NCBI RefSeq assembly: GCF_001083795.1
Contig: NZ_LAVK01000025.1
Span: 1 to 38,127 of the forward strand
Origin: Streptomyces sp. SBT349
GTDB taxonomy: Bacteria > Actinomycetota > Actinomycetes > Streptomycetales > Streptomycetaceae
Reading direction: 5' to 3'
Length of the DNA: 38,127 nucleotides
A program made the translations under genes and the position numbers. Below, in pieces: positions 17,958 through 27,100 of the stretch (within the stretch, counting starts at the first letter, position 1; each line of letters starts with the position of its first letter). Below the pieces are notes generated by a model that ran no database searches, was not told where the DNA came from, and saw only the letters and a list, made by a program, of their open reading frames with translations.

Positions 17958-20108
17958 TCAGCGGTACAGGTGCTGGTGCCACGCGGGAGCCTGTCCCTGG
18001 CCCCGGCGGTGGCCGCGTACAAAGGTGTGACCCGGCGGCAGTTCGGTGTCGGCATCGGGGCCGTCGACCTCCAAGCGCCAGCGGGCATAGCGCTCCTGCG
18101 CGGCGGGGGTGGCCCGGTAGCCGTCCGGCAGTCGCCGCTCCCACGGGCGCCGCCAGTGCCGTATCTGCCGCGACGCCGCATCAGCGCCTTCGGCGATCTG
18201 GCGCGCTTGCCGGGCCTCTTCGGTATCGGGCCACCAGGTGAAGACATCCGGCAAAACGCCTGCGTGGGCAACCGTTGTGCGGGTGAGCAGGCCGGCTGCG
18301 GCCATGTCCTCACAGGTGTGCATCACTGTCCACAACAAGGGCGGGCTCACCACATCCGGGCCGAACATGGCCGCACTCAGCTGCAGGCCGTCCAGCGACC
18401 GGGAGCGGGCTGGCCCGACTCTGCCGTCGCGCAGCAGAGCAGCCACGATCAACTTCTCCAGCGCCGTCACCGGCGGCCGGTAGCCCCCGTGCACAGGCCG
18501 GGGCACCACGACCCCGGGGTCCCCGGGCGGAGCAAGTGCCGGCAGACCCCACGCCGCAGCCAGAAGCCCCGGATCGAAGTCCCAGGCCAGGGGCCTATCC
18601 CCCACGAGAACAGGCTCCGGGAGGAGCGATGTGGTGGCAATGATCTGCCGGCCTGCCCGGGCCGCAGCCACAGTGATCTTGATACCGGGATAAAACGAGT
18701 CCGGCCACCGCATCGGCGCCAACCCGTCCAGTGCCCGGTCCGTGACCTGCGTAGCCAGGTCGCGGACCAGGTGCTGCCCGCTGTGGTGCAGCTCAACCGT
18801 CAGCGGCCCGCCGCCCAGCAGCGCCATGACCGGACCGGACAACGGCAGCAGCCCGGCCGCCAGGTCCGTACCCGACAGCGCCACCGATACCACCAGCAGC
18901 GCCTCGTCAAGGTGCTCCACGCGCACCACGGAGGCTTCTTCCGGCGCCTTCTGCTCGGCGGCAGGTTCGGGCCGCAGATGCTCCAGGTGCCCCAGGCCAG
19001 CCGGGATCAAAGGATCGCAATCCGCCAGCACCGCGTCGACGGGAAGTCCCTGCGCCCGCCAGATCCCGCCCTGCTGCCAACTGTCATCGATACGCAAATC
19101 CACGTTGCGTCGAACGCGACCGTCAACGACGGTGGAAGCCAGTACCAGGTTGGCATCCACCACCGCAGAGCCCGCAGCGGTGAGCGCCAGGGTGTGCTCG
19201 TCGCCCACCTCGCGCTCCCAACCGGTCAGCAGCGGCCATACCGCGGTATAGCGCGGCGTTCCTCCCGGAGCTGGCCGTGCGACCCGGTCCGTCAGCTCCT
19301 TGGCCACCGGACCGGAAGCAAACTGCTGATGGCGGTCGAGCGGCTGCGCGTACAGATCCCACACCGCCAGCCCCGGAGCCCGGCGCATCAGCTCCGCCAG
19401 CGTCTCGAAGCACACCTGCAGCGCCCGCTCCGCAGCCACAACACCCTCAGGCCCCTGCAATAACGTCCCGAGGCTGCCTGCCGCCAGCAGCCGCCTGCCA
19501 GGCCCCAACAGAAACTGCCGATACAGCCCGCTGTGGTCGCGCCCCGACACTGATCCGCCCGCATGCAGCGGCCCCATCACATGGCCACGGCCGTCCACCA
19601 CACCGACCGGAGACCGACGCATCCGGGCGAGTTCCTTGTGCTCGGCCGCAGTCAATGCTCCCAGGACGTCCCAGTCGATCACAGCGCGTGAAAACGTGTC
19701 CTGCATTTCCCCGGTGCACGGTGCTCCTGACAGTGCACCCGGCACCCATCCATCCTCTTCTACCTCCGGCGACGCACCGAACGATGCCGAGACCTCGCCC
19801 CACAAGGACCGCGTCCCACGCTCTACCCGTACGAACGAACCCACCGGCGGAAGCGGATCTCTGCCACCGGGGCGCAGGAGCGTGAACATGTCCGGATCGA
19901 GGATGCCGGTGCCGTAGGTACCCAGGTCGAGGTCGAATCCGAAGTACACAGCGTTGAAAGCACTGCACAAGTGCAAAGGCCCCCGCCGCACCTGCGCCAC
20001 ATGCTCCAGGAAGAGGATCAGTTCCCCCTCCACATCCCGTGGCATGACGTCACAGCCAGCGGTCAGTTCGGGAAAGAACAGCGGTGCACCAGCGCCCGGT
20101 TGACCCAT
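17958..20108 (-). CDS. unknown ~716-aa partner of the large ATPase
   Basis: A long uninterrupted gene that I do not recognise. It looks soluble, with no signal peptide or membrane segment, and is a mixed alpha/beta protein with many short beta strands up to about residue 530 and a more helical C-terminus. The C-terminal 150 residues (around HTCEDMAAAGLLTRTTVAH) could be a winged-helix-like domain, and the protein ends with a basic segment (PPGHTFVRGHRRG) that could contact nucleic acid. No enzyme motif is evident. I chose the ATG at 20108 (MGQPGAGAPLFF) because protein-like sequence begins there; the frame stays open back to 20192 with in-frame ATGs at 20192 and 20147. It is first in a minus-strand operon with the 1990-aa ATPase and is divergent from the Wadjet operon. 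Confidence 0.65.
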   Translation of the reverse strand: MGQPGAGAPLFFPELTAGCDVMPRDVEGELILFLEHVAQVRRGPLHLCSAFNAVYFGFDLDLGTYGTGILDPDMFTLLRPGGRDPLPPVGSFVRVERGTRSLWGEVSASFGASPEVEEDGWVPGALSGAPCTGEMQDTFSRAVIDWDVLGALTAAEHKELARMRRSPVGVVDGRGHVMGPLHAGGSVSGRDHSGLYRQFLLGPGRRLLAAGSLGTLLQGPEGVVAAERALQVCFETLAELMRRAPGLAVWDLYAQPLDRHQQFASGPVAKELTDRVARPAPGGTPRYTAVWPLLTGWEREVGDEHTLALTAAGSAVVDANLVLASTVVDGRVRRNVDLRIDDSWQQGGIWRAQGLPVDAVLADCDPLIPAGLGHLEHLRPEPAAEQKAPEEASVVRVEHLDEALLVVSVALSGTDLAAGLLPLSGPVMALLGGGPLTVELHHSGQHLVRDLATQVTDRALDGLAPMRWPDSFYPGIKITVAAARAGRQIIATTSLLPEPVLVGDRPLAWDFDPGLLAAAWGLPALAPPGDPGVVVPRPVHGGYRPPVTALEKLIVAALLRDGRVGPARSRSLDGLQLSAAMFGPDVVSPPLLWTVMHTCEDMAAAGLLTRTTVAHAGVLPDVFTWWPDTEEARQARQIAEGADAASRQIRHWRRPWERRLPDGYRATPAAQERYARWRLEVDGPDADTELPPGHTFVRGHRRGQGQAPAWHQHLYR

Positions 20109-20192
20109 CAGCGGCCTCGCAACGACGACAGACCACCGAGTGAGCATCGGACGACGACGCAGACAGCGAGCAGCACCATACGGACCCCCCAA

Positions 20193-21088
20193 GCGCAGTC
20201 TCCGGTCCAGTACTGATTTTTAGCGCATAGCTCGGACATGCTGCCCACACTTGGCGTTCTTTTCTACAAAATGTGATGGAGCGCCTACGGGTTTGCCGTG
20301 TCCTCGCCACCCGGCTGGCTGCGGCAGCGGTGCCTCTTCCAGATCACATCAAGCGGCCGTGAGTGCCGGTAAGCCAGGCGCTGATGCGGTGGTCGGCGTC
20401 AATCGGACGTTGTCTCCTGCTCGTGGACGCGGGAGTTGTCCGCTGACCATGAGCGTGCACTTCCGCCGCCGTCCCGGCTGCGGAAGACGGAACCGGGGGC
20501 CGGCTCGCGCGCCGCCGGGCCGGCGATGGTGGGCACCGCTGACCGAGTGCGAGGGGAAACGACTGATCGGCAGTCCGGGCTTCAATACAGGTGATGCTGT
20601 AACCACAGGCTGGCCAGGTCCGTGGCTGTGGTGCCGGTGAGAGGTGGCAATTGTGAGTGGGGGGCGCCTCGGATTGAAATTCGAACTTCTCATCGAATTT
20701 GCGTGGTTGAAGCTTGTACTCGCTCCTTCTGTATCCGCTGCGGGTTGTTTGTCGTGTAAGTCTGGCTGGATTTCGCGTGATGAGCGGTCTGAGATACGGC
20801 GCTGACCGTTGCCGCGCAGGCGTAACGTTCCTAGCGGCCGCAGATCTTGTCCAGGCATCAGTTCGGGCAGGTCAAGACCTCTGCTGAGGGCCCTTGTCCC
20901 CGCGTGCGCGATGGGCAGGGTGCGGGCCGGTGGCGGTTGTTGGCGGGTAGCCGAGGCCGACGAATTCAGGCCACTAGCGGGGGAGGGTTTAAGCCTCGAT
21001 TTCGCGGATTCTGGGGGCTGTTGTCGGTGGCGGCGTCTACTTTCCAAAAGCAGGCCTGGAACGTGGCCTGCGGCAGCACGGAGGGGGA
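20193..21088. promoter_or_regulatory. divergent intergenic region between the ATPase operon and Wadjet
   Basis: Nearly 900 bases without a convincing gene. Two AT-richer patches (about 20205-20280 and 20670-20790) stand out and probably hold the promoters for the two divergent operons. A possible plus-strand promoter is TTGAAG (20707-20712), 17 bases, then TGTATC (20730-20735); its -10 is poor. The middle (20330-20650) is ordinary GC-rich sequence. The leader from that promoter to jetA would be about 350 bases, long enough for regulation, but I see no known riboswitch. Confidence 0.45.
20677..20700. repeat. perfect AT-rich inverted repeat, possible operator
   Basis: AAATTCGA (20677-20684) and TCGAATTT (20693-20700) form a perfect 8-base dyad around an 8-base spacer. 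It lies just upstream of the candidate Wadjet promoter, within an AT-rich patch of an otherwise GC-rich region. The size and half-site spacing (16 bases centre to centre) suit a dimeric helix-turn-helix repressor or activator. No regulator gene is visible nearby. Confidence 0.45.
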
Positions 21089-22726
21089 GTGGTGGTACAA
21101 GAGGAGCCGGATTTTGCCAGGGCTGACGGCGTGTCTGATGCGCGGCAGGTCGTCGCTTATCTGGTGCGTCCTGAGTCCGATGAGTACATCGCGATCATGG
21201 ATGTGCTTGAAGGATCGGTGACCGATCTGACGGCAGCTGAGGTGACGGCAGCGCTGCTGGCCGGGGGACTTCGCCTGGATACGCGGGTGGTGGAGACGCG
21301 TTTGAACGCTCTCAACGATCTGAGGGCGGTCTCGGTGCGGTCGGACAACAGCCGGGCGCGCCGGTATGTGGAGATTCTGGCGCGGAACTGGCGCTACACC
21401 GCCAGCCCCGCGGGCCGGCACGTCCAGCGCTTCTACCGGCAGGTCCTGGCCGGGACGGCGACGGTGCGGGAGATCCCGATCGTGTCGCTGAACCGCATCG
21501 TCACCCACCTCGAGGCCCTCGCCGCCGCGCTGAAGGCGAGGGAGCCCGTCGTCGGCGGCCTGGACGGTGCGTGCGTGGACGCGGTGGGCGCGGTGTTCAC
21601 CAGCCACGACGACCTGGACGCTGCCCTGGTCGGTGCCGAGGATGCGCTGATGGCGTTGGCCGACCGGTTCGACCTGGACGAGGAACGCACCGGGGACCTC
21701 AAGGGGTTGCTGGTCGATTACGCCACCCGCGTCGCGGCCGAACTCGACTCCGGTTCCGCCCGTGCCGCAGCGGCCGTGACGACTCTCGTGCCGTGGTTTG
21801 GCCCGCTGGCCCAGGTGTCAGTCGATGCCTCCCAGGCCCGTGATCTCATCGCCGCCGGCGCGCTCACCGCCTCCCGCGGCGGCCGCATCGAGGACTGGGA
21901 AGGACTGCGCGCCTGGTTCGACGTCCGCACCGGGCGCGCGGCACGGTTCTCGCTGCGCCTGGTGCGGACGTTGCCGAGCATGCATGCCAACCTGCGCCGG
22001 CTGCACTCGTCAGCCGGGACGGCCTCAAGCCGTACTCGTGCTCTGTCTCTGGCCCGCGCGGTGCTGACCCCTGAGGTGGGGGTGCAGATCTTCCAGGCCG
22101 CGGTGGGCGACCATGCCTGGCGCAAGCTCTATGGCCAGTCCGACGAGGACGAAGCCGGCCGCAACCCTTCCTGGCGCGGCGGCCCCCAGGTGCCGGTGCC
22201 AACGTTGCTTCGCACCACCGGCCGCTCCGGGCCGCGCGGCCGGGGCAGCGCGCCGCGCGATGATACGGCGGTCAGGGCCCAGGTCGCCGCGGCCCGGGCG
22301 CGACGCCAGGCCGAACACTCGGCAGCAGTGGCCGCAGTGCTGGCCGCGGTCCCCGGCCAGCAGCTGGACGAGGCCGTAGCCCGGGTGGCGCTCGCCGCCC
22401 TCATGGCCGCTGCTCGCGCAGGCGCAACAGGCCCGGCACGCACGGGAACCAACGGGGGACTGGCCTGCACCTTGGTCCACACCGGCACCGCCACCGGCAC
22501 GGTGCAGGCCCCCACCTGGCGCGTTCTTGTGCCTGGCCGCATTCCCCTGTTTCACCAGCCCGGCCGCCGCCCCTCCCGTGCCGCCATGGAAGCGGTTGCC
22601 GGTGTCTCCGTGACCGACGACCTGACAGCGCGCGCCACGCTGCGGATCACCCCGCACCGCGGCCCGGGCTACCTGAGCAGCCGTCAGACACCAGGTACCG
22701 GCCTGTCGCAGGAAGGCGCCGCATGA
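21089..22726 (+). CDS. jetA: Wadjet type II JetA (DUF2397/TIGR02677-like)
   Basis: A 545-residue protein, first of four overlapping genes. It matches the DUF2397 pattern: a winged-helix-like N-terminus (EYIAIMDVLEGSVTDLTAAEV) and EILARNWRYTASPAGRHVQRFYR, then a mainly helical body. JetA is the kleisin-like subunit that bridges the heads of the SMC-type JetC in the plasmid-targeting Wadjet complex. GTG at 21089 or at 21092 could start it; GGAGGGGG (21080-21087) is the ribosome site and favours the second GTG by spacing. The stop overlaps the jetB start as ATGA. Identification rests on the four-gene order as much as on this protein. Confidence 0.85.
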   Translation: MVVQEEPDFARADGVSDARQVVAYLVRPESDEYIAIMDVLEGSVTDLTAAEVTAALLAGGLRLDTRVVETRLNALNDLRAVSVRSDNSRARRYVEILARNWRYTASPAGRHVQRFYRQVLAGTATVREIPIVSLNRIVTHLEALAAALKAREPVVGGLDGACVDAVGAVFTSHDDLDAALVGAEDALMALADRFDLDEERTGDLKGLLVDYATRVAAELDSGSARAAAAVTTLVPWFGPLAQVSVDASQARDLIAAGALTASRGGRIEDWEGLRAWFDVRTGRAARFSLRLVRTLPSMHANLRRLHSSAGTASSRTRALSLARAVLTPEVGVQIFQAAVGDHAWRKLYGQSDEDEAGRNPSWRGGPQVPVPTLLRTTGRSGPRGRGSAPRDDTAVRAQVAAARARRQAEHSAAVAAVLAAVPGQQLDEAVARVALAALMAAARAGATGPARTGTNGGLACTLVHTGTATGTVQAPTWRVLVPGRIPLFHQPGRRPSRAAMEAVAGVSVTDDLTARATLRITPHRGPGYLSSRQTPGTGLSQEGAA

Positions 22727-24114
22727 GCCAGGAGATCCGCCAAGAATCCGCCGGCCCCGCAGCAGGCTCGCCGGACACCTCACGGCGCCGCAGGGCCTGG
22801 CGGCCCGAGGCCGATGCCGAAGCGGCCTTGTTGCTGCGCCGTCTTGCGGCCACACCCTGGCTGGTCGGCGGCCGGGACGACGAACTGATCACCGCGGTGC
22901 GCCGCAACGAGAGTGCGCTGCGCTCCGCCGTGGCCCGGTTGGGGTGGGTCTTGGTCATCGAACGGAACCTCGTGCGGTTGCGCAAGAGCGCTCCGCCGCG
23001 CCCCCAGGTATGGGCGCGCCAGGGCCCGAGCCCCGCGGCCTGCTCCTGGTTCTTCCTGCTGGTCGCGGCAGCCGAGTCGATGCCGCCCCGGACCGGGCTC
23101 GGACACCTGGTCACCGCCGCCCGCTCCGCCGCAGCCGAGGCAGCGCTGCCGCAGCGGGGCGACATCAGCGAGCGCCGCGCCATCGTGGCCGCGCTGCGCA
23201 TGCTCGACGAACGCGGCGTGGTGGAGCGTCTCGACGGCGACCTGGACGGCTACCTCCACGATGATCAGGCGCCGGTCCTGCTTGCCATCCACCACACCCG
23301 GCTGGCCCATGTGGTCGCCAACCCCGGCACCGTCGATCCGGCGACCGACCCGCAGGGATGGCTCGAGCAGGTGCAGCGGGAGCCGGACGCGGCCCGCCGG
23401 ATGCGCCGTGCGCTGGTGGACGACACCTGCGTGCACACCGCGCTGCTGGACGACGCCGAGGCGCAGTGGCTGAGTCAGCGTGTTCGGGGCGACGACGGCG
23501 CCCCCCTGGCGACCGCCTTCGGACTGAGCCTGGAGCGCCGCAGCGAAGGCGCGGCCTTCGTCGTGCCGGACGAGGTGTTCCGCCACTTCCGCGAACTCGG
23601 ACCGATGCCCTTTCCCGTCCCCGGCACGGTCGCGCACGCCGCGCTGCTCCTGATCGACCATGCTGCCCTGCACGGCACCGCTGGCGACGGCCCCGGACCG
23701 GGGTGGCGCGGCATGACGCATCACGAGGTGGTCGCCGCACTGACGCAATTCGCCGACAACAAAGCCTCGGGAAAAGGCGGTTGGGGCGCCGAATACGCCA
23801 ATGACCCGGTACTGCTGGCCGACCGGGTCGGAGACCTGCTGACCGGCACCAACCTGGTCCATCTCGCCCACGCCGACCACCACATCGATGACGTGGCCGG
23901 CCCACAGTGGTGGTTCGCTCCCGCCACCGGCCGCTGGGCGGAAGAAGGCACCGCCGCTCCCAAAGCAGCCGGCTCTCGCACCCGCTCTCCAGCAAGCACC
24001 CCGACGGCCCAGCGCACCCCAGGCGCGGGCAGACGCGACAGCCGGGCCCGCCAGGACCCGGACTTGTTCAGTATTTTCGCGACCGACCAGCAAGAAGACA
24101 AGGAGCCGCGGTGA
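22723..24114 (+). CDS. jetB: Wadjet type II JetB (DUF2398/TIGR02678-like)
   Basis: A 463-residue protein with the DUF2398 signature: an N-terminal helical region ALLLRRLAATPWLVGG followed by ELITAVRRNESALRSAVARL and GWVLVIERNLVRLRK, then RRAIVAALRMLDERGVVERLDG, a winged-helix-like element. JetB is the KITE-like subunit that binds the kleisin JetA and helps clamp DNA in the SMC ring. Start ATG overlaps the jetA stop (ATGA) and its own stop overlaps the jetC start (GTGA), so subunits should be made in balanced amounts. The C-terminal 50 residues are Arg/Pro/Ala-rich and probably disordered. Confidence 0.87.
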   Translation: MSQEIRQESAGPAAGSPDTSRRRRAWRPEADAEAALLLRRLAATPWLVGGRDDELITAVRRNESALRSAVARLGWVLVIERNLVRLRKSAPPRPQVWARQGPSPAACSWFFLLVAAAESMPPRTGLGHLVTAARSAAAEAALPQRGDISERRAIVAALRMLDERGVVERLDGDLDGYLHDDQAPVLLAIHHTRLAHVVANPGTVDPATDPQGWLEQVQREPDAARRMRRALVDDTCVHTALLDDAEAQWLSQRVRGDDGAPLATAFGLSLERRSEGAAFVVPDEVFRHFRELGPMPFPVPGTVAHAALLLIDHAALHGTAGDGPGPGWRGMTHHEVVAALTQFADNKASGKGGWGAEYANDPVLLADRVGDLLTGTNLVHLAHADHHIDDVAGPQWWFAPATGRWAEEGTAAPKAAGSRTRSPASTPTAQRTPGAGRRDSRARQDPDLFSIFATDQQEDKEPR

Positions 24115-27100
24115 GCGACATCCTCGACCTGAACTTCACCACCCAGCCTCCGCCCGTGCCATCCGGCAACGCCGGCCGTTTCGGCGGCCGCTGGCGCCTG
24201 GTCGGCGCCGGATTGTCGAACGTGTGGCGCTACGGAGACCTGGACCTGCCCGCAGCTTCGGGCCGGCTGCTGCTGCGGGGACCCAACGGGACGGGTAAGA
24301 CCACCGCCCTGGAGGCTCTGTGGCCCTACTTGCTCGACCTGAACGCGGCCAAACTCGCCGCCGGGAAGGCACGCCCCACCACGTTGAAGCTCCTTATGAG
24401 CGAAGGCGCCCCTGCCAAGGGCCGCCGCTACGGCTACCTGTGGCTGAGCTTCGCCGGGGGATCCCCGGCGGAGACGGCGCTGGCCGGATCGGTGGTGACT
24501 TTCGGGGCCCGGCTCCAGTACTCACCCAGCGCCTCGCCGCCCGTCACGGTGGTCCCCTTCACCGTGCCCGGCCGCCCGCTGTACGAGGTGGCGCTGCGCG
24601 CGCCCGGCGGCGGGGCGTGGGAGCACGACGACTTCTGCAATCGCATCCAGGAAGCCGGTGGGCGGGTCTTCGAGGGCCCCGACGCCTACGTCGAACACCT
24701 GGCCGCCCGGATCTGGTCCACCACCGCCGAGGAGGTGCGTGAACTCGCCTCGCGACTGCGGGAGGTCCGCAACCCGTCCCTGCTTGGCGACGTGTCACCG
24801 GCCGCGGCTGCCGCGGCGCTGCGGCAGTCCCTCCCGGGAGTTGCCGGCGACGTCCTTACCGCCACCGCGGATGCTCTGGCCGAGTTCGACACCACCCGGG
24901 AGGCTTTCGAACGCGATGAGCATGCCGCGGTCGTGCTGGGTGAGTTCTCCCGGGTGTGGACCGGGCACGTCGTCGACGTCACCCGTGCCGCACACCATGC
25001 TGCAAGCGCCGCCGCCGCCGAGGTCAACACCGGCCGCCAGCAGGTCAGGAACGTCGAGAACCACCTGTCCCAGGCCAGAAGCGGCGCCAAGGATGCGGAT
25101 GCCGAGGTCAGGCGGCTGGCTGGCGACCACCGCGCCGCGATGGCCGAGGCTCATGCCATCGAGACCTCTGATGCCTACAAGGCGCACGGCCGCGTCACTG
25201 ATCTGCGGAAACGTCTGACAGCCGAGCGGAACTCCGCGGCCAGCGCCTTCAGTACGCTCGAGGCTGCTGCCGCGCATGCCCGCGACACCACCGTCGCCGC
25301 CGAAGGAGCCTTGGATGAGGTCGTCGGCGCCGCCGCCGAGCTTGCCGAGGACGCCGTGTCTGCGGGCGGCCCGCCGACCGCGCTCGACACCCTGCTCGAC
25401 CACCGCCCCCGGGCCCGCAGCACACGCCACGTCGCCGACCGCACCGTCAATCCGGGGCCCGGCCTGACGCTCACCCACGACCGGACCGGCCTGCTCAACC
25501 TCGCGACAGCCTGGATCGCCTCGGCGCAGACTTACCGAGGGACCGCCGGCAAAGCCGCCCTCATCCAGCGAGACCACACCGCGGTCGCCGAAGCCGCTCG
25601 AACCGCCAGGGCAGCAGAAGACCGAGCCTCCCGCGCTGAGAGCGACCATGACGAGGCCACCCAGGCGGCAGCCCTCGCCGGCAGCGAAGCCCGCGAAGCC
25701 GCCCGCAGCACGCTCGGCGCTGTTGCCCGGTGGGCGCCCGAGCACCCTGTTCTACGGGGCCTGCACGACCCCGGCCTCCTGTCGTTGGACGAGTACCCGG
25801 TGTGGGAAGCCGCCGACATCGACGCCCTCGCCGACGCCGAACCGCCCGCCGTGCGCGACCGGCTCAACGCGTGGGCACTCCAGGCCCTGCACGCCGGCGA
25901 AGCACTCGCCGCCCACCATGAGAACGCCGCCCAGAACCACCAGACCACTGCAGCACAACTCGCCGACGCCGCCGCCGAGCACCGAGCCCAGGCCCGCCGT
26001 CTGCGCGAGGGACAGCTCCTGCCGCTGTCGCGCCCCCAGTGGGCCGGACCGGGCGATGACGATGCTGCGCTCGGAGCGCTGCTGGAATGGCGTTCTGGTG
26101 TGGCGCAGGACCAGCAGGCGCTGCTGGAGTTCGCGCTCGCCTGTGCCGGTGTCCTGAGCGCCCATCTGCACACCGGCGGCGCCACCACCAGTGCCTGGCA
26201 CATCAGCCCCGTCGGCCCGCTGGCCGAGCACAGCCTGACCGCGGTGCTGGACGTCGACCCCGACCACCTCCAGGCCAACCTCGCCCGCACCGTCCTGGCC
26301 CGTATCGCGCTGAGCGACAGCGCGACCGGTGGTCACCGCCACGATGCAGCTCTGGTCATCGGGCGCGACGGCACCTTTGCAGCCGGCCCTCTCACCGCCA
26401 ACCCTGCAGCCGCCCTCACCTCAGCCGGAGCCTCCCCGCCTGCCGCCTCGCACATCGGAGCCCGAACCCGCCTGGCCCGGGCACAGGCCATGGCCGATGA
26501 ACTCGACGAGGCCGCGGCGACACTCGAAGAGCAGGCCGAGGACGAGCGCACCGCGGCCGCGGACCGCCGCCGAAGCCGCGACACCGTCCGCAGCGCAGCA
26601 CGGTCCTTCCCCCCACGGGACGCCCTGGTCAACGCGGAGGCGGAACGCGCCCGAACCGCGAAAGCAGCACACCGACTCGAAGGCACCGCACGGACCCTTC
26701 GCGGCCGAGCAGACACCGCCGCAGCAGAGCACACTCGCCTGCACGTCGACTGGATCGCGCGTGCCCGGGACCTCAGCCTGCCCACCACCCTCGACGAGCT
26801 GACCGAACTGATCACAGCAAGCCGAACACGCGCCGAGAAACTGGAGTCGTGCGCCAAGCAACTCACCGGCCGGCTTTTGACCACACTGGACCGCGTGCTG
26901 CGTTCGCTTCCGGACGAGAGCACGCTGACCGCCCGGCTGGCGGAACTTGAGTACGCCGCGCAGCGCGCACACGACACCGCACTGGACACCGGGGCGGAAC
27001 TGGCCGAGGCCGAGTTCGCCGGCGACGTGGACGACGCCGCGCGGCGGTTCGAAGCCGCAACTGCCCGAGCCGAAAAGCTCTCCTCGCAAATCGAAACGGC

